NCBI RefSeq assembly: GCF_000709085.1
Contig: NZ_JFBD01000037.1
Span: forward strand, 1-41,162
Source: Virgibacillus alimentarius
GTDB taxonomy: Bacteria > Bacillota > Bacilli > Bacillales > Amphibacillaceae
Reading direction: 5' to 3'
Length of the DNA stretch: 41,162 nt
Shown here piece by piece: positions 27,701-34,349 of this stretch. Numbering within the stretch: the stretch's first letter is position 1; every line of letters starts with the position of its first letter. The notes beneath the pieces are model-generated. The model made no database searches, was not told the origin of the DNA, and saw only the letters and a list, made by a program, of their open reading frames with translations. Both the position numbers and the translations under genes were made by a program.

Positions 27701-28218
27701 ATGATTTCGCACATTTCTCTCCATTCTGCCCGCACAAAACCACCTTTGCCTCGAGCTTTTACGTATTTTTCACGCTTCTCGGGATTACTGACAATATTCT
27801 CCCACGCCTTAACAGGATCATAGCCCTGATTTCGTTCAGCTTTCCACAATTCATACAAATCCCCGCGAATGTAAGGATACTTCACCCTGATTGGACTGTA
27901 TGTATACCAGGAAAAACTCGCACCTCTTGGGCATCCGCGTGGCTCGTACTCGGGAAAGTCATCTCCGGTACTTGGGTAATCTGTTTGTTGTATTTCAGAT
28001 GTGATAATTCCATCTTTTACGTAAATTTTCCAGCTGCAAGAACCCGTACAGTTTACACCATGTGTAGAACGTACAACTTTGTCATGCTGCCATCGACGGC
28101 GATATATATCTTCTGCATCTCTAGAACGTGGACTTTCCTCTGTCCAACCGTCATTAATTAAATTACCTCGCTTCAGATGCTTCAACCTTTGCAATAATTT
28201 ATTCTTATTTCTCTTCAT
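24691..28218 (-). CDS. narG: Respiratory nitrate reductase alpha subunit, C-terminus frameshifted
   Basis: This is the catalytic Mo-bisMGD subunit that reduces nitrate to nitrite in the cytoplasm. The N-terminal HGVNCTGSCSWKIYVKDG holds the His and Cys ligands of the FS0 [4Fe-4S] cluster. Cofactor-binding blocks follow: GCPRGASFSWYTYSPIR, DWYNSKYFIIWGTNLPQTR (with the Asp Mo-ligand region), GGGTNHWYHSDQIYR and MTSSGLFSDIVLPTATWYE. The open frame gives 1175 residues ending NKKTRRHA; the last 50 or so conserved residues are in another frame. Whether the enzyme works depends on whether the A7 run is real. The start lies behind AAAGGGGCGG and overlaps the upstream gene by 14 bases. Confidence 0.92.
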   Translation of the reverse strand: MKRNKNKLLQRLKHLKRGNLINDGWTEESPRSRDAEDIYRRRWQHDKVVRSTHGVNCTGSCSWKIYVKDGIITSEIQQTDYPSTGDDFPEYEPRGCPRGASFSWYTYSPIRVKYPYIRGDLYELWKAERNQGYDPVKAWENIVSNPEKREKYVKARGKGGFVRAEWREMCEIIASSSIYTIKKYGPDRIVGFSPIPAMSMVSYAAGTRFLSLIGGTILSFYDWYADLPPASPQVWGEQTDVPESADWYNSKYFIIWGTNLPQTRTPDAHFMVEARYNGTKVVGVSPDYAEYEKFADIWLPARAGTDGALAMGMTHVILKEFYVDQETPYFTAYAKKFTDLPFLVTLNEDGDDCRSENFLRTNDINDDHKLGDWKTVVWDANTNQLEAPNGSQGFRWDDDSKWNLELKKEDGSFIDPKLSFIDMSDETLMVSFPNFSSENEEIIKRGVPVKHIQGKDGKVIKVTTVYDLMMAHVGVNRNLPGDYPTDYYDPKPYTPAWQESITGVNKNHVIQVAREFADTAARTNGKSMIAMGGGTNHWYHSDQIYRCILNLVLLTGSQGVNGGGWAHYVGQEKVRPLEGWQQVAFAKDWFGPPRMQNGTSFFYFATEQYRYEANINKEQSNWGGKYNQMHPADVNALAARLGWLPSFPQFTQNSIDLVQDSRKKGAKNDQEVIEDVVKQIKEENVDWAIENPDDPRNFPRVFFNWRSNLLGDSGKGHEYFAKHLVGGEDQILGDIENSWKPNTVKAEGDPPTGKADLLVSVDFRMTSSGLFSDIVLPTATWYEKFDISSTDMHPFVHPFNAAISPPWQAKSDWNTFREISKVFSELAEKHLPACDDIVMTPLGHDSVGEIAQSRGKIKDWRKGEIEAIPGKTMPNFKIVRRDYPNVYQKMTTIGPEIKKGYGGKGVNIPGEPVYKELLSRIGVSKREGIGKGNPDLYTDKQAIDAILLMSGATNGKRAVAGWKSLEKKTGQKLEEIAKGRQDEDITLNDLTDQPRHAISTPVWSGLEKDNRRYSPFTVNTEYNIPWRTLTGRQSFYLDHEMMLDFGEGLPLYLPPLSKGPFLKNEKGVESNGKSITVRYLTPHQKWGIHTMFTDTTNMSTLFRGWQTVWMNEEDGASIDIKDNDWIEVYNRNGVISARVVLTYRIPKGMAYMYHAQDRTLGVPATAINKKTRRHA

Positions 28219-28492
28219 TTACACCGCCCCTTTGTCCCACTGTTTCAAGAGGATTAAAACGTTCCCCGGTAATACGAAAGCTTTCGTCTCCTTCTTCCAT
28301 TTCTTCAAGGAAAATCTGTAAAGTCGGTGCATTTGCAGCGACTAAAATTAACCGTTCTAACGTATCCAATTCATTTAATTCATAAATGCTTTCTATCGTT
28401 TCCGTTGATATATCACCAAAACGCATGCGCAGTACAGCAATTAAATCTTCACGATCCTGAACAAATGCTGCTTCATTCTCAAAATTAAACAT
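28205..28492 (-). CDS. Unrecognised small protein in nar operon
   Basis: This 95-residue acidic soluble protein starts MFNFENEAAFVQDREDLIAV. The segment LIAVLRMRFGDISTETIESIYELNELDTLERLILVAANAPTL, given here in overview, is predicted helical. It resembles the C-terminal helical segment (DUF4351-like) of Rpn/YhgA-type proteins, here standing alone. It overlaps narG by 14 bases, so it is coupled to narG and is part of the Fnr-controlled transcript. A role in nitrate reductase assembly or regulation is possible but not shown. Confidence 0.75.
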   Translation of the reverse strand: MFNFENEAAFVQDREDLIAVLRMRFGDISTETIESIYELNELDTLERLILVAANAPTLQIFLEEMEEGDESFRITGERFNPLETVGQRGGVNEEK

Positions 28493-28523
28493 GCTTATCC
28501 TCCCTCACCTCAAAAAACGGCTT

Positions 28524-28841
28524 TTACATTTTCATCATTTTAAAGTAATCGGCAATCATTATTTGTTTACAATCCTCTCCAATGGATTTAATAAACGTAT
28601 CGATGTCTTTATCCAGCGCTGTAACTGTATCATAAGAAAATAATTGGGATCTTTCTTGTGTAAATCCTTCCCCAAACCTGACAATTACTTGTAATCCCGA
28701 ATCTTCTTCTATCACATTCGCTTCAATATCATATGAGTGGATATTCATTTTCTCTAATTCTGCAATGACATGATTATAAAGATTTGGAGAGACAATTCTC
28801 ATCATTCTCTCCGAAGAAGCTTGCTTTTTTTCAGCATTCAT
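28524..28841 (-). CDS. Unrecognised small protein in nar operon
   Basis: I do not recognise this 105-residue soluble protein. It is mixed alpha/beta with a polar N-terminus (MNAEKKQASSERMMRIVSPN) and a central strand pair (IEANVIEEDSGLQVIVRFGEG). A methionine-rich tail ends YFKMMKM. A strong RBS (GGGGAGG) lies 7 bases before ATG 28841. It is the second gene of the nar transcript, between a hemerythrin-like gene and the 95-residue gene. A cytosolic nitrate/NO-related accessory role is only suggested by position. Confidence 0.72.
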   Translation of the reverse strand: MNAEKKQASSERMMRIVSPNLYNHVIAELEKMNIHSYDIEANVIEEDSGLQVIVRFGEGFTQERSQLFSYDTVTALDKDIDTFIKSIGEDCKQIMIADYFKMMKM

Positions 28842-28883
28842 TCTATCTGCCTCCCCAATAAAACATTTATCTAGTCAATAATA

Positions 28884-29303
28884 TTAATGATCAGGCAATA
28901 TTGTTTCTTCTTTTTGATTATGCAATAAATCTACTAAAATTAAGGCCTGAAATCGTTGTACAACATCGTCACTAATTCCATTGCGAAGAAGTTCCTTTAT
29001 TTCTTGTATTAATAATTTCAAAAGATCATGGTCACGGGTTAAAGCAATAATAGAATCTTTCAACTCTGGAGACGTTTCAACTAAGTCTTCGTACAACCCT
29101 TCTTCCTCTGATTCTGCATGCCTAAGTGTTCGAGTTTCCCAGTGCTCAACAATAACAAACGCTAATTCTAATGCTTTCTCTTTTTGGTTATCTCTCACCA
29201 ATTTATCAAGTAATTCCGTTAACTCAGTTGCCTCATTTAGCGCCGCTTCATGAATGGCAGAATGACTATCCACATGTTTCAGTGCTGGGCCTGACATAAA
29301 CAT
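28884..29303 (-). CDS. Hemerythrin-like protein, first gene of nar operon
   Basis: This 139-residue helical protein has hemerythrin-type ligands: HVDSHSAIHEAALNE at the N-terminus, EHWETRTLRHAESEEEGLYE, LTRDHDLLKLL and a C-terminal LLHNQKEETILPDH. It would hold a di-iron site. It is the first gene behind the Fnr promoter, so it is made under the same low-oxygen conditions as NarGHJI. Sensing or scavenging of NO or O2 is a reasonable inference. The start at 29303 follows AAAGGA; a second Met two codons later is also possible. Confidence 0.75.
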   Translation of the reverse strand: MFMSGPALKHVDSHSAIHEAALNEATELTELLDKLVRDNQKEKALELAFVIVEHWETRTLRHAESEEEGLYEDLVETSPELKDSIIALTRDHDLLKLLIQEIKELLRNGISDDVVQRFQALILVDLLHNQKEETILPDH

Positions 29304-29373
29304 TCACGTCCTTTTTAAAATATTCTACTACCCTTTATACCCTTCTTTGAGATAGCTTATTCTGTTTTATAAT

Positions 29374-29422
29374 ACTTTCATTGTAACTGCACACGAAAAA
29401 AGAAGTTGTGACTTTTATCACA
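29374..29422 (-). promoter_or_regulatory. Fnr-dependent promoter of the nar operon
   Basis: A perfect Fnr box, TGTGACTTTTATCACA, occupies 29407-29422. On the minus strand TACAAT (29385-29380) is the -10. With initiation near 29373, the centre of the box falls at -41.5, the class II activator position. No -35 match is needed. The leader to the first gene is about 70 bases. Confidence 0.88.
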
Positions 29423-29567
29423 TAATTAGACAAAACCGGTTGTTTACGTTCCCAGAAGGTTCTTAAATGCAGGAAGAGATGGACTCCGTTCAAAACGTAA
29501 TATTCACATCGCATACATATTTTTTGACTATTATCTTCATGATAAAAAGAAAAGGAGATGATATGTC

Positions 29568-29738
29568 ATGCCCAGAGAAACGGAAAATACCGGTTCAGAG
29601 TCTACTCCTCATTTTGATGGTAAACGTGAAGGAATTCTTAATGACTCAAAAGGGATTCAAATGGGGATAAAAAGCAACTCGAAACAATCGCCATATCGAA
29701 TTGACGACTTGATGGAAAGGGAAGACATGGAGAGATAG
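29568..29738 (+). CDS. Small hydrophilic protein, possibly spore-related
   Basis: This 56-residue frame starts MPRETENTGSESTPHFDGKR and ends MEREDMER. It is hydrophilic, has no membrane segment or signal peptide, and contains no Cys. AAAGGAG lies 10 bases before its ATG; an overlapping alternative ATG at 29563 in another frame gives a less likely 35-residue peptide. It precedes an alpha/beta-type SASP gene on the same strand, which hints at a spore role, but I do not recognise the family. Confidence 0.5.
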   Translation: MPRETENTGSESTPHFDGKREGILNDSKGIQMGIKSNSKQSPYRIDDLMEREDMER

Positions 29739-29896
29739 GATCAGATCATCAACAAACCAAAGGATAAATAAAATGATTAACACCCTAGCGTTTTGAGCTG
29801 CAAACCATCAATGTTTATGTTTATTCCATTTGTTAAACAAAGGAATGCGTGATTCTTGCATTAGAGGAAATCCTAATTATAAGGGAGGCAATAGAT

Positions 29897-30166
29897 ATGG
29901 CAAAAAAGGATAATAAAATACTCGTCCCCAAAGCGAGGGAAAATTTATATCATTTAAAGGGGCAAGTAATGAAGGCAAAGGGTTATAATGTTACTGACCC
30001 GCACAATGCAAAATATGAAATTGCCAAAGAAGAAGGAATCCCCCTAAATAAGATGTACAATGGTCACCTCCGTTCCAAGGAAGCTGGGAAAATCGGAGGT
30101 CCCATTGGCGGTAATATGGTGAAAAAGATGGTCAAAATAGCACAAGAAAAAATAACGCAAAAATAA
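29897..30166 (+). CDS. Alpha/beta-type small acid-soluble spore protein
   Basis: This 89-residue DNA-binding spore protein has the two conserved SASP segments: KYEIAKEEGI (39-48), which contains the GPR protease cleavage region, and HLRSKEAGKIGGPIGGNMVK (57-76). It would coat spore DNA and protect it from UV and other damage. The N-terminus is longer and more basic than in the classical SspA-D proteins. GGGAGG lies 8 bases before ATG 29897; an upstream in-frame ATG at 29849 lacks an RBS. Transcription in the forespore by sigma-G is expected, but I did not identify a confident promoter. Confidence 0.88.
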   Translation: MAKKDNKILVPKARENLYHLKGQVMKAKGYNVTDPHNAKYEIAKEEGIPLNKMYNGHLRSKEAGKIGGPIGGNMVKKMVKIAQEKITQK

Positions 30167-30167
30167 A

Positions 30168-30207
30168 TTCCATCCGCTGGTTCCTAAATAAGAACCAGCG
30201 GATGGAA
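30168..30207 (-). terminator. Perfect 16-bp hairpin between convergent spore genes
   Basis: Arms 30168-30183 and 30192-30207 (TTCCATCCGCTGGTTC and its complement) pair without mismatch around an 8-base loop. A T-rich tail follows on the minus strand (TTTATTTTTG) but not on the plus strand, so it mainly ends the gamma-type SASP gene. Confidence 0.75.
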
Positions 30208-30420
30208 CTACTGATTGTCTTTCGATTGTTGATTTTTCGTTCTCACTACCTCCATATTCGTGTCACTATAAATACCAGTCCCATGTCCTCCTGTTGTTTT
30301 AGCAAGTATTTCTTTGACTTCGTTATAAGACAAGCCTGAACGTTCATTTTGACGTTTTACTGCGTCAATATTCGTTCCTGCTACAGTAAACGTATCATTA
30401 TTATTTTTGTTTTCCTTCAT
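30208..30420 (-). CDS. Gamma-type small acid-soluble spore protein
   Basis: This 70-residue, Asn/Gln/Lys-rich protein has two related segments, AGTNIDAVKRQNERSGL and SDTNMEVVRTKNQQS, like the repeated ETNAQQVRKQNQQS unit of SspE. Gamma-type SASPs do not bind DNA but serve as an amino-acid reserve degraded at germination. The start at MKENKNNN (30420) is behind GAGGTG. The protein is shorter and more diverged than B. subtilis SspE. Confidence 0.8.
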   Translation of the reverse strand: MKENKNNNDTFTVAGTNIDAVKRQNERSGLSYNEVKEILAKTTGGHGTGIYSDTNMEVVRTKNQQSKDNQ

Positions 30421-30484
30421 ATGAAACACCTCTTTTTAATTTTCACTTACTTTTTCCAAAGAGGCAATTTTTCATCCAAAAATC

Positions 30485-30964
30485 TTAATTCAATGATCTC
30501 TCTGATATAATAACACCATCTTCATCCACATATACATAATCTCCCGGTTTCCATTCAACCTCGCCAAAGGTGACCGAAACATCCCTTTCGCCTTTTCCTT
30601 CTTTCTTACTTTTTAATGGGTTGCTTCCCAAAGCTAGCACTCCTACATCCATTTGAGCAAGATCCGCTGTATCACGTACACACCCATTAATAATAATTCC
30701 CTCTATTCCACGAGTCACTGCAATAGCTGCTACACGGTCACCAAGCAGGGCACAGTTTTTAGAACCTGCACCATCGACAACAAGGACATGGCCTTTTGGG
30801 ATAGCGTTTAAAGCTTCTTTAACCAATACATTGTCTTCTAATACTTTTACAGTAGCGATAGGTCCACAAAATGCTTGCTTTGCTCCATATGATTTGAATT
30901 CCTGTTTGCAAATTGCTAACTCTTCCGAAAATTCATCACATAAATCTGTTGTTTTAAAAGACAT
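30485..30964 (-). CDS. RraA family protein
   Basis: This 159-residue protein is of the RraA / 4-hydroxy-4-methyl-2-oxoglutarate aldolase-like fold. [21 protein letters not shown] and [15 protein letters not shown] carry the conserved Gly and Asp residues, including the RD pair seen in metal-binding aldolase members. In enterobacteria RraA inhibits RNase E, but Bacillaceae have RNase Y instead, so an aldolase or decarboxylase activity is as likely. RBS GAGGTG lies 8 bases upstream. It is a single gene. Confidence 0.85.
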   Translation of the reverse strand: MSFKTTDLCDEFSEELAICKQEFKSYGAKQAFCGPIATVKVLEDNVLVKEALNAIPKGHVLVVDGAGSKNCALLGDRVAAIAVTRGIEGIIINGCVRDTADLAQMDVGVLALGSNPLKSKKEGKGERDVSVTFGEVEWKPGDYVYVDEDGVIISERSLN

Positions 30965-31425
30965 TATCTACACCTCTTCCATAAAATATGAAATATACAT
31001 ACATAATAATGGAACAGTAGGACCAATGACAAGCAATCCGGTGAAAACGATCAGCCTCTCATAACGAAACAATCGATTATCCAGATTTACTTCCTATTAC
31101 CAAACACAACCCTACTCTTATTAGAAACGATTATAAACTGTTTGACAATTTTGTGAACGAAATAAATGATTTATTAGCTGTTCCAGGATTTAAACATCGT
31201 TTCTTCACTTGCAGGATAATAAATAATCCCCAAAATAGGCCAAGTGTAACGTATGCTCCGTGCGTACCTAAAGTTGTTAACAGGCCTGCCATGACAGCAC
31301 GGGGAGCAAAAATCCTATGCAGTGTTATTTGCTTCATGTACTGAAATTAGATAAAAATAGAAAATGTTTAATCGATTAGAGGAAAGAAAAACATTCGATT
31401 TTATTATAAAATTTATTATTTCCCC
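30965..31425. other. Gene-poor stretch between RraA-like and MerR genes
   Basis: This region has no well-supported gene. A 68-codon minus-strand frame (31131-31337) contains one hydrophobic stretch (AYVTLGLFWGLFIIL) but has no RBS, and the opposite strand is also open. It may be a decayed membrane-protein fragment. Confidence 0.4.
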
Positions 31426-31456
31426 TTGACCTTTCCGTTGCGTAAAGGTCTATGCT
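31426..31456 (+). promoter_or_regulatory. MerR-type promoter with 19-bp spacer and dyad
   Basis: TTGACC (31426-31431) and TATGCT (31451-31456) are 19 bases apart, the long spacer that MerR-family activators untwist. A dyad GACCTTT/AAAGGTC (31428-31434 and 31444-31450) fills the spacer. The regulator gene follows directly, so autoregulation is expected. Confidence 0.8.
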
Positions 31457-31479
31457 AATAATTGTTAGGAGGTAAGATC

Positions 31480-32241
31480 ATGGAATATACAGTAAATCAG
31501 TTGGCGAAGTTATCAGGTGTGAGCGGCCGTACACTCCGATATTATGATCAAATCGGATTACTGAATCCAGCAAAATACAATGCATCAGGTTATCGTATTT
31601 ACGGTACTGAAGAGGTTGATTTACTTCAACAAATTTTATTTTACCGTGAATTGGAAGTAAGCCTGGAAGATATTAAGGACATCATGAATCAGCCGACATT
31701 TGATCAAACTACAGCGTTAAAAAAACATTATAATGTACTAAAGAAAAAGCGTGACCGTCTTGACAAAATTATAGATACAGTTGAAAAAACCATTGAAAAC
31801 AAAGAAGGAGGAACTACCATGAAAGACCAAAATAAATTTGAAGGCTTCAAAGAAAAATTGATCGATGATAATGAACGAAAATATGGTGACGAAATACGTG
31901 AAAAATATGGAGACGAAACGGTGGATGTAAGCAATGCAAAATTAAGAGGAATGTCCCAAGAAACATATCAGGCGATGACAGATTTAGAAAAAGAAATCTT
32001 TTCATTGCTCGAGAAAGCAGTTGAAAATGAAGACCCTTCCTCAGACATCGCACAAAAACTTGCTACAAAGCATAAAGAATGGCTTATGTATTCTTGGCCA
32101 AATTACTCCAAAGAAGCACACGCAGGTCTTGCCGAAATGTATGTCGCTGATGAACGATTCACTGCTTATTATGACAAAGTTGTGAAAGGCGGAACAGTAT
32201 TTTTGCGCGATGCGATTTTAAATTACTTGGGTAAAAATTAA
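31480..32241 (+). CDS. MerR family regulator with TipAS drug-binding domain
   Basis: This 253-residue regulator has an N-terminal MerR winged helix (MEYTVNQLAKLSGVSGRTLR then YYDQIGLL), a dimerisation coiled coil (about residues 75-110) and a C-terminal TipAS-type domain (about 120-253, with KEWLMYSWPNYSKEAHAGLAEMY). The architecture is that of Mta and TipAL, which sense hydrophobic or thiopeptide compounds and activate efflux genes. The start at 31480 has AGGAGG upstream. Its own promoter carries the MerR dyad. No efflux pump gene is adjacent, so its main target lies elsewhere. Confidence 0.9.
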   Translation: MEYTVNQLAKLSGVSGRTLRYYDQIGLLNPAKYNASGYRIYGTEEVDLLQQILFYRELEVSLEDIKDIMNQPTFDQTTALKKHYNVLKKKRDRLDKIIDTVEKTIENKEGGTTMKDQNKFEGFKEKLIDDNERKYGDEIREKYGDETVDVSNAKLRGMSQETYQAMTDLEKEIFSLLEKAVENEDPSSDIAQKLATKHKEWLMYSWPNYSKEAHAGLAEMYVADERFTAYYDKVVKGGTVFLRDAILNYLGKN

Positions 32242-32266
32242 TTTAAATCGCTGCAGGATAAATTAG

Positions 32267-32320
32267 CTAAATTGTGTAAGTAAGCGTGTGTAGGGCTCTT
32301 GCTTCACAATTTAGTTTTTT
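32267..32320 (+). terminator. Terminator of the MerR gene
   Basis: A 10-bp stem CTAAATTGTG/CACAATTTAG (32267-32276 with 32305-32314), extended inside by GTAAGC/GCTT pairing, is followed by six T. Confidence 0.85.
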
Positions 32321-32368
32321 GTTATGAAAAAGCTAAGGATCATCACCAAAATAATATGGAGGGATATT

Positions 32369-32446
32369 ATGACAATTAAGGGTACATCCTCTAGCAAAGA
32401 AAGTAACATACACGCAAATCAAGCGATGAAGGCAGGAGAAAAATGA
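32369..32446 (+). CDS. Short ORF coupled to the amidohydrolase gene
   Basis: This 25-codon frame starts MTIKGTSSSKESNIHANQAM and ends KAGEK. Its RBS GGAGGG is 4 bases before ATG. Its stop codon TGA overlaps the amidohydrolase ATG (ATGA), so translation of the two is coupled. It may be a real short protein, a leader peptide or the remnant of a longer gene. I do not recognise it. Confidence 0.45.
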   Translation: MTIKGTSSSKESNIHANQAMKAGEK

Positions 32447-33180
32447 AAATATTTGATTCACATCTACATATTATTGACAAGAGATACCCGTTGTTTGAGA
32501 ATCATGGGTTCGTGCCTGCTTCTTTTACTCCTAAAGATTATTTACAAACAGTGAAAAATATAAATGTAATTGGAGGAGCAATTGTATCAGGTTCTTTTCA
32601 AGGATTTGATCAATCCTATTTAATTGATTCATTAAAAACGCTTGGTGATCATTTTGTTGGTGTGACACAATTATCCTACAACACACCGGATGAGGAAATC
32701 CTTGCACTTGATAAATATGGCGTAAAAGCGATTCGATTCAATGTTAATCGTGGAGGATCCGAGAATATATCACATTTAGATTACATGGCAAGAAGGGTGT
32801 ATGAACTGGTAAATTGGCACACTGAACTATACATTAATTCCAATTCATTACCAGAAATAGCAACAACTGTAGAAAAACTTCCAGCGGTTTCCATCGACCA
32901 TCTAGGTTTGTCAAAAAGAGGACTTCCAAATCTTTTATCATTAGTGAATAAAGGGGTAAAAGTTAAAGCAACTGGTTTTGGAAGAGTTGACTTTGATGTT
33001 GCGGAAGCTATCAAACAAATCTATTCTATTAATCCGGACGCTTTAATGTTTGGAACAGATTTACCTTCAACAAGAGCAAAGAGACCTTTTTATTTATCAG
33101 ATATCGATCTGATCCATAATAGAGAAGCAAGAGCTAAGAAAGTTCTTTATAAAAATGCACATGATTGGTATTTTAAATAA
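32443..33180 (+). CDS. Amidohydrolase family protein (TIM-barrel metal hydrolase)
   Basis: This 245-residue enzyme belongs to the amidohydrolase-2 type (PF04909-like). MKIFDSHLHIIDKRYPLF has the HxH metal motif at strand 1. GVKAIRFNVNRGG, VSIDHLGLSKRGLP (second metal His) and the late MFGTDLPSTR with the catalytic Asp complete the set. Relatives include 2-pyrone-4,6-dicarboxylate lactonase and ACMSD, so it probably hydrolyses a lactone or decarboxylates a ring-cleavage product; the substrate is unknown. It is coupled to the 25-codon ORF through an ATGA overlap. Confidence 0.82.
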   Translation: MKIFDSHLHIIDKRYPLFENHGFVPASFTPKDYLQTVKNINVIGGAIVSGSFQGFDQSYLIDSLKTLGDHFVGVTQLSYNTPDEEILALDKYGVKAIRFNVNRGGSENISHLDYMARRVYELVNWHTELYINSNSLPEIATTVEKLPAVSIDHLGLSKRGLPNLLSLVNKGVKVKATGFGRVDFDVAEAIKQIYSINPDALMFGTDLPSTRAKRPFYLSDIDLIHNREARAKKVLYKNAHDWYFK

Positions 33181-33537
33181 GGCTAAGTAGGTTATCGTAT
33201 TTTAAAAGAGAATGGCCCACCTTTATTCATGACTTCCTTTTCTTATAAAATGAATACGTTCCTTTTAAGGGAAGAAAAAAAGCTCTCTTTAAAGAGGCAA
33301 GTGACCCCGGAGCGATAAACAGAAAAAGTCTATCATCGAAAATATATAACACACCTGAATCTATTTAGGATCTTCAATCGAAGCGGACTTTTTGAATTCA
33401 CACGTATTTATTCACATCTCTATTTTAGAATGATAATAGCAACGTGAGAATATCATTCTCATGTTGCTATTACCTGTGCGCCTTCCCGTTGTACAAAGAT
33501 TCAATTTGCAAAATTGGCTTCTAAATCTTACAAAAGG
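33181..33537. other. Intergenic region with two hairpins
   Basis: There is no ORF. AAAAAGTC (33323-33330) and GACTTTTT (33386-33393) could form a long-loop terminator for the amidohydrolase gene. A near-perfect 17-bp hairpin (33435-33451 with 33455-33471, one G-T pair, 3-base loop) has no T run on either strand, so it is not a standard terminator. Confidence 0.5.
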
Positions 33538-34149
33538 TTATTGATTTCCTTTTTTCACCCATTCCGCTACAGTAACCGTACGTTTTGCTTGATGCTTTAC
33601 CGCTTCCTCTACATCTTCAATCATTTTACCATCTTGACCAACTGTAACACTTGTGCCATACGGGTTTCCTCCTGCTTCAATTATAACTGGATCCGTATAA
33701 CCAGGAGTCGCTATAATAGCACCCCAGTGCATCATAGAGGTGTACAATGATAAAAGTGTTGCTTCTTGGCCGCCATTCGGATTTTGTGCAGAAGTCATTG
33801 CACTTACAACTTTGTTAACGGTCTTGCCGCTTCCCCATAGCCCTCCTTGAATATCAAGAAATTGCTTCATCTGAGAAGCCATATTTCCAAAACGTGTTGG
33901 GGTACTAAATATAATAGCATCTGCCCATTCAATATCATCTGATGTCGCTTCTGGAACGTCTTTTGTTTCCTCTATCGTTGATTTCCATGCCTCATTTCCC
34001 TCAATGACAGATTGTGGAGCTAATTCTTGCACTTTGAGAATCTTAACCTCAGCACCTACCTCTTTCGCTCCTTCCTCAGCCCATTTAGATAATTGATAGT
34101 TTGTTCCACCCATACTATAAAAAATAACTGCTAATTTGACGTTTGACAT
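33538..34149 (-). CDS. NAD(P)H:quinone oxidoreductase, WrbA family
   Basis: This 203-residue flavodoxin-like enzyme contains LAVIFYSMGGTNYQLSKWAE (FMN phosphate loop), STPTRFGNMASQMKQFLD and GGQEATLLSLYTSMMHWG, all typical of WrbA (type IV NAD(P)H:quinone oxidoreductase). It would reduce quinones by two electrons and avoid semiquinone stress. The neighbouring mhqR regulator, whose B. subtilis homolog controls quinone detoxification genes, and a degenerate MhqR-type site upstream fit this role. RBS AAAGGAGA lies 8 bases upstream. Confidence 0.88.
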   Translation of the reverse strand: MSNVKLAVIFYSMGGTNYQLSKWAEEGAKEVGAEVKILKVQELAPQSVIEGNEAWKSTIEETKDVPEATSDDIEWADAIIFSTPTRFGNMASQMKQFLDIQGGLWGSGKTVNKVVSAMTSAQNPNGGQEATLLSLYTSMMHWGAIIATPGYTDPVIIEAGGNPYGTSVTVGQDGKMIEDVEEAVKHQAKRTVTVAEWVKKGNQ

Positions 34150-34312
34150 GATTACATTCTCCTTTATGATAAAATCCTGAATAATTTGGATAAAGTACCC
34201 ACATAGCTATTTTCTTCTTCTATTCCATTAAGTATACATTTTTAGATTAAAACTGTTCTTCCTGAAGTATATTTTAAGGGAAAATCCCCCTCCTTTTTAT
34301 TTCTAAATAATA

Positions 34313-34330
34313 TATTATGAATTCGAGGTA
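34313..34330 (-). promoter_or_regulatory. Possible second MhqR-type site upstream of wrbA-like gene
   Basis: TATTATGAATTCGAGGTA agrees with the MhqR palindrome TATCTCGAATTCGAGATA at 14 of 18 positions, with the right half nearly complete. It lies 160 bp before the quinone reductase start, between that gene and mhqR. Confidence 0.4.
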
Positions 34331-34349
34331 TTTGGGTAAAAAAAGCCGG

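Noticed and set aside
29467-29670. 67-codon plus-strand frame covering the small spore-related ORF
   Set aside because: Its upstream part has no RBS and is hydrophobic by chance; the 56-residue frame at 29568 has the better start and composition.
31131-31337. 68-codon minus-strand frame with a hydrophobic stretch
   Set aside because: No RBS, opposite strand equally open, and no recognisable family; kept only as a note in the gene-poor stretch.
33323-33393. Long-loop AAAAAGTC/GACTTTTT pairing as a firm terminator
   Set aside because: The loop is over 50 bases and the stem AT-rich, so it is noted but not called separately.
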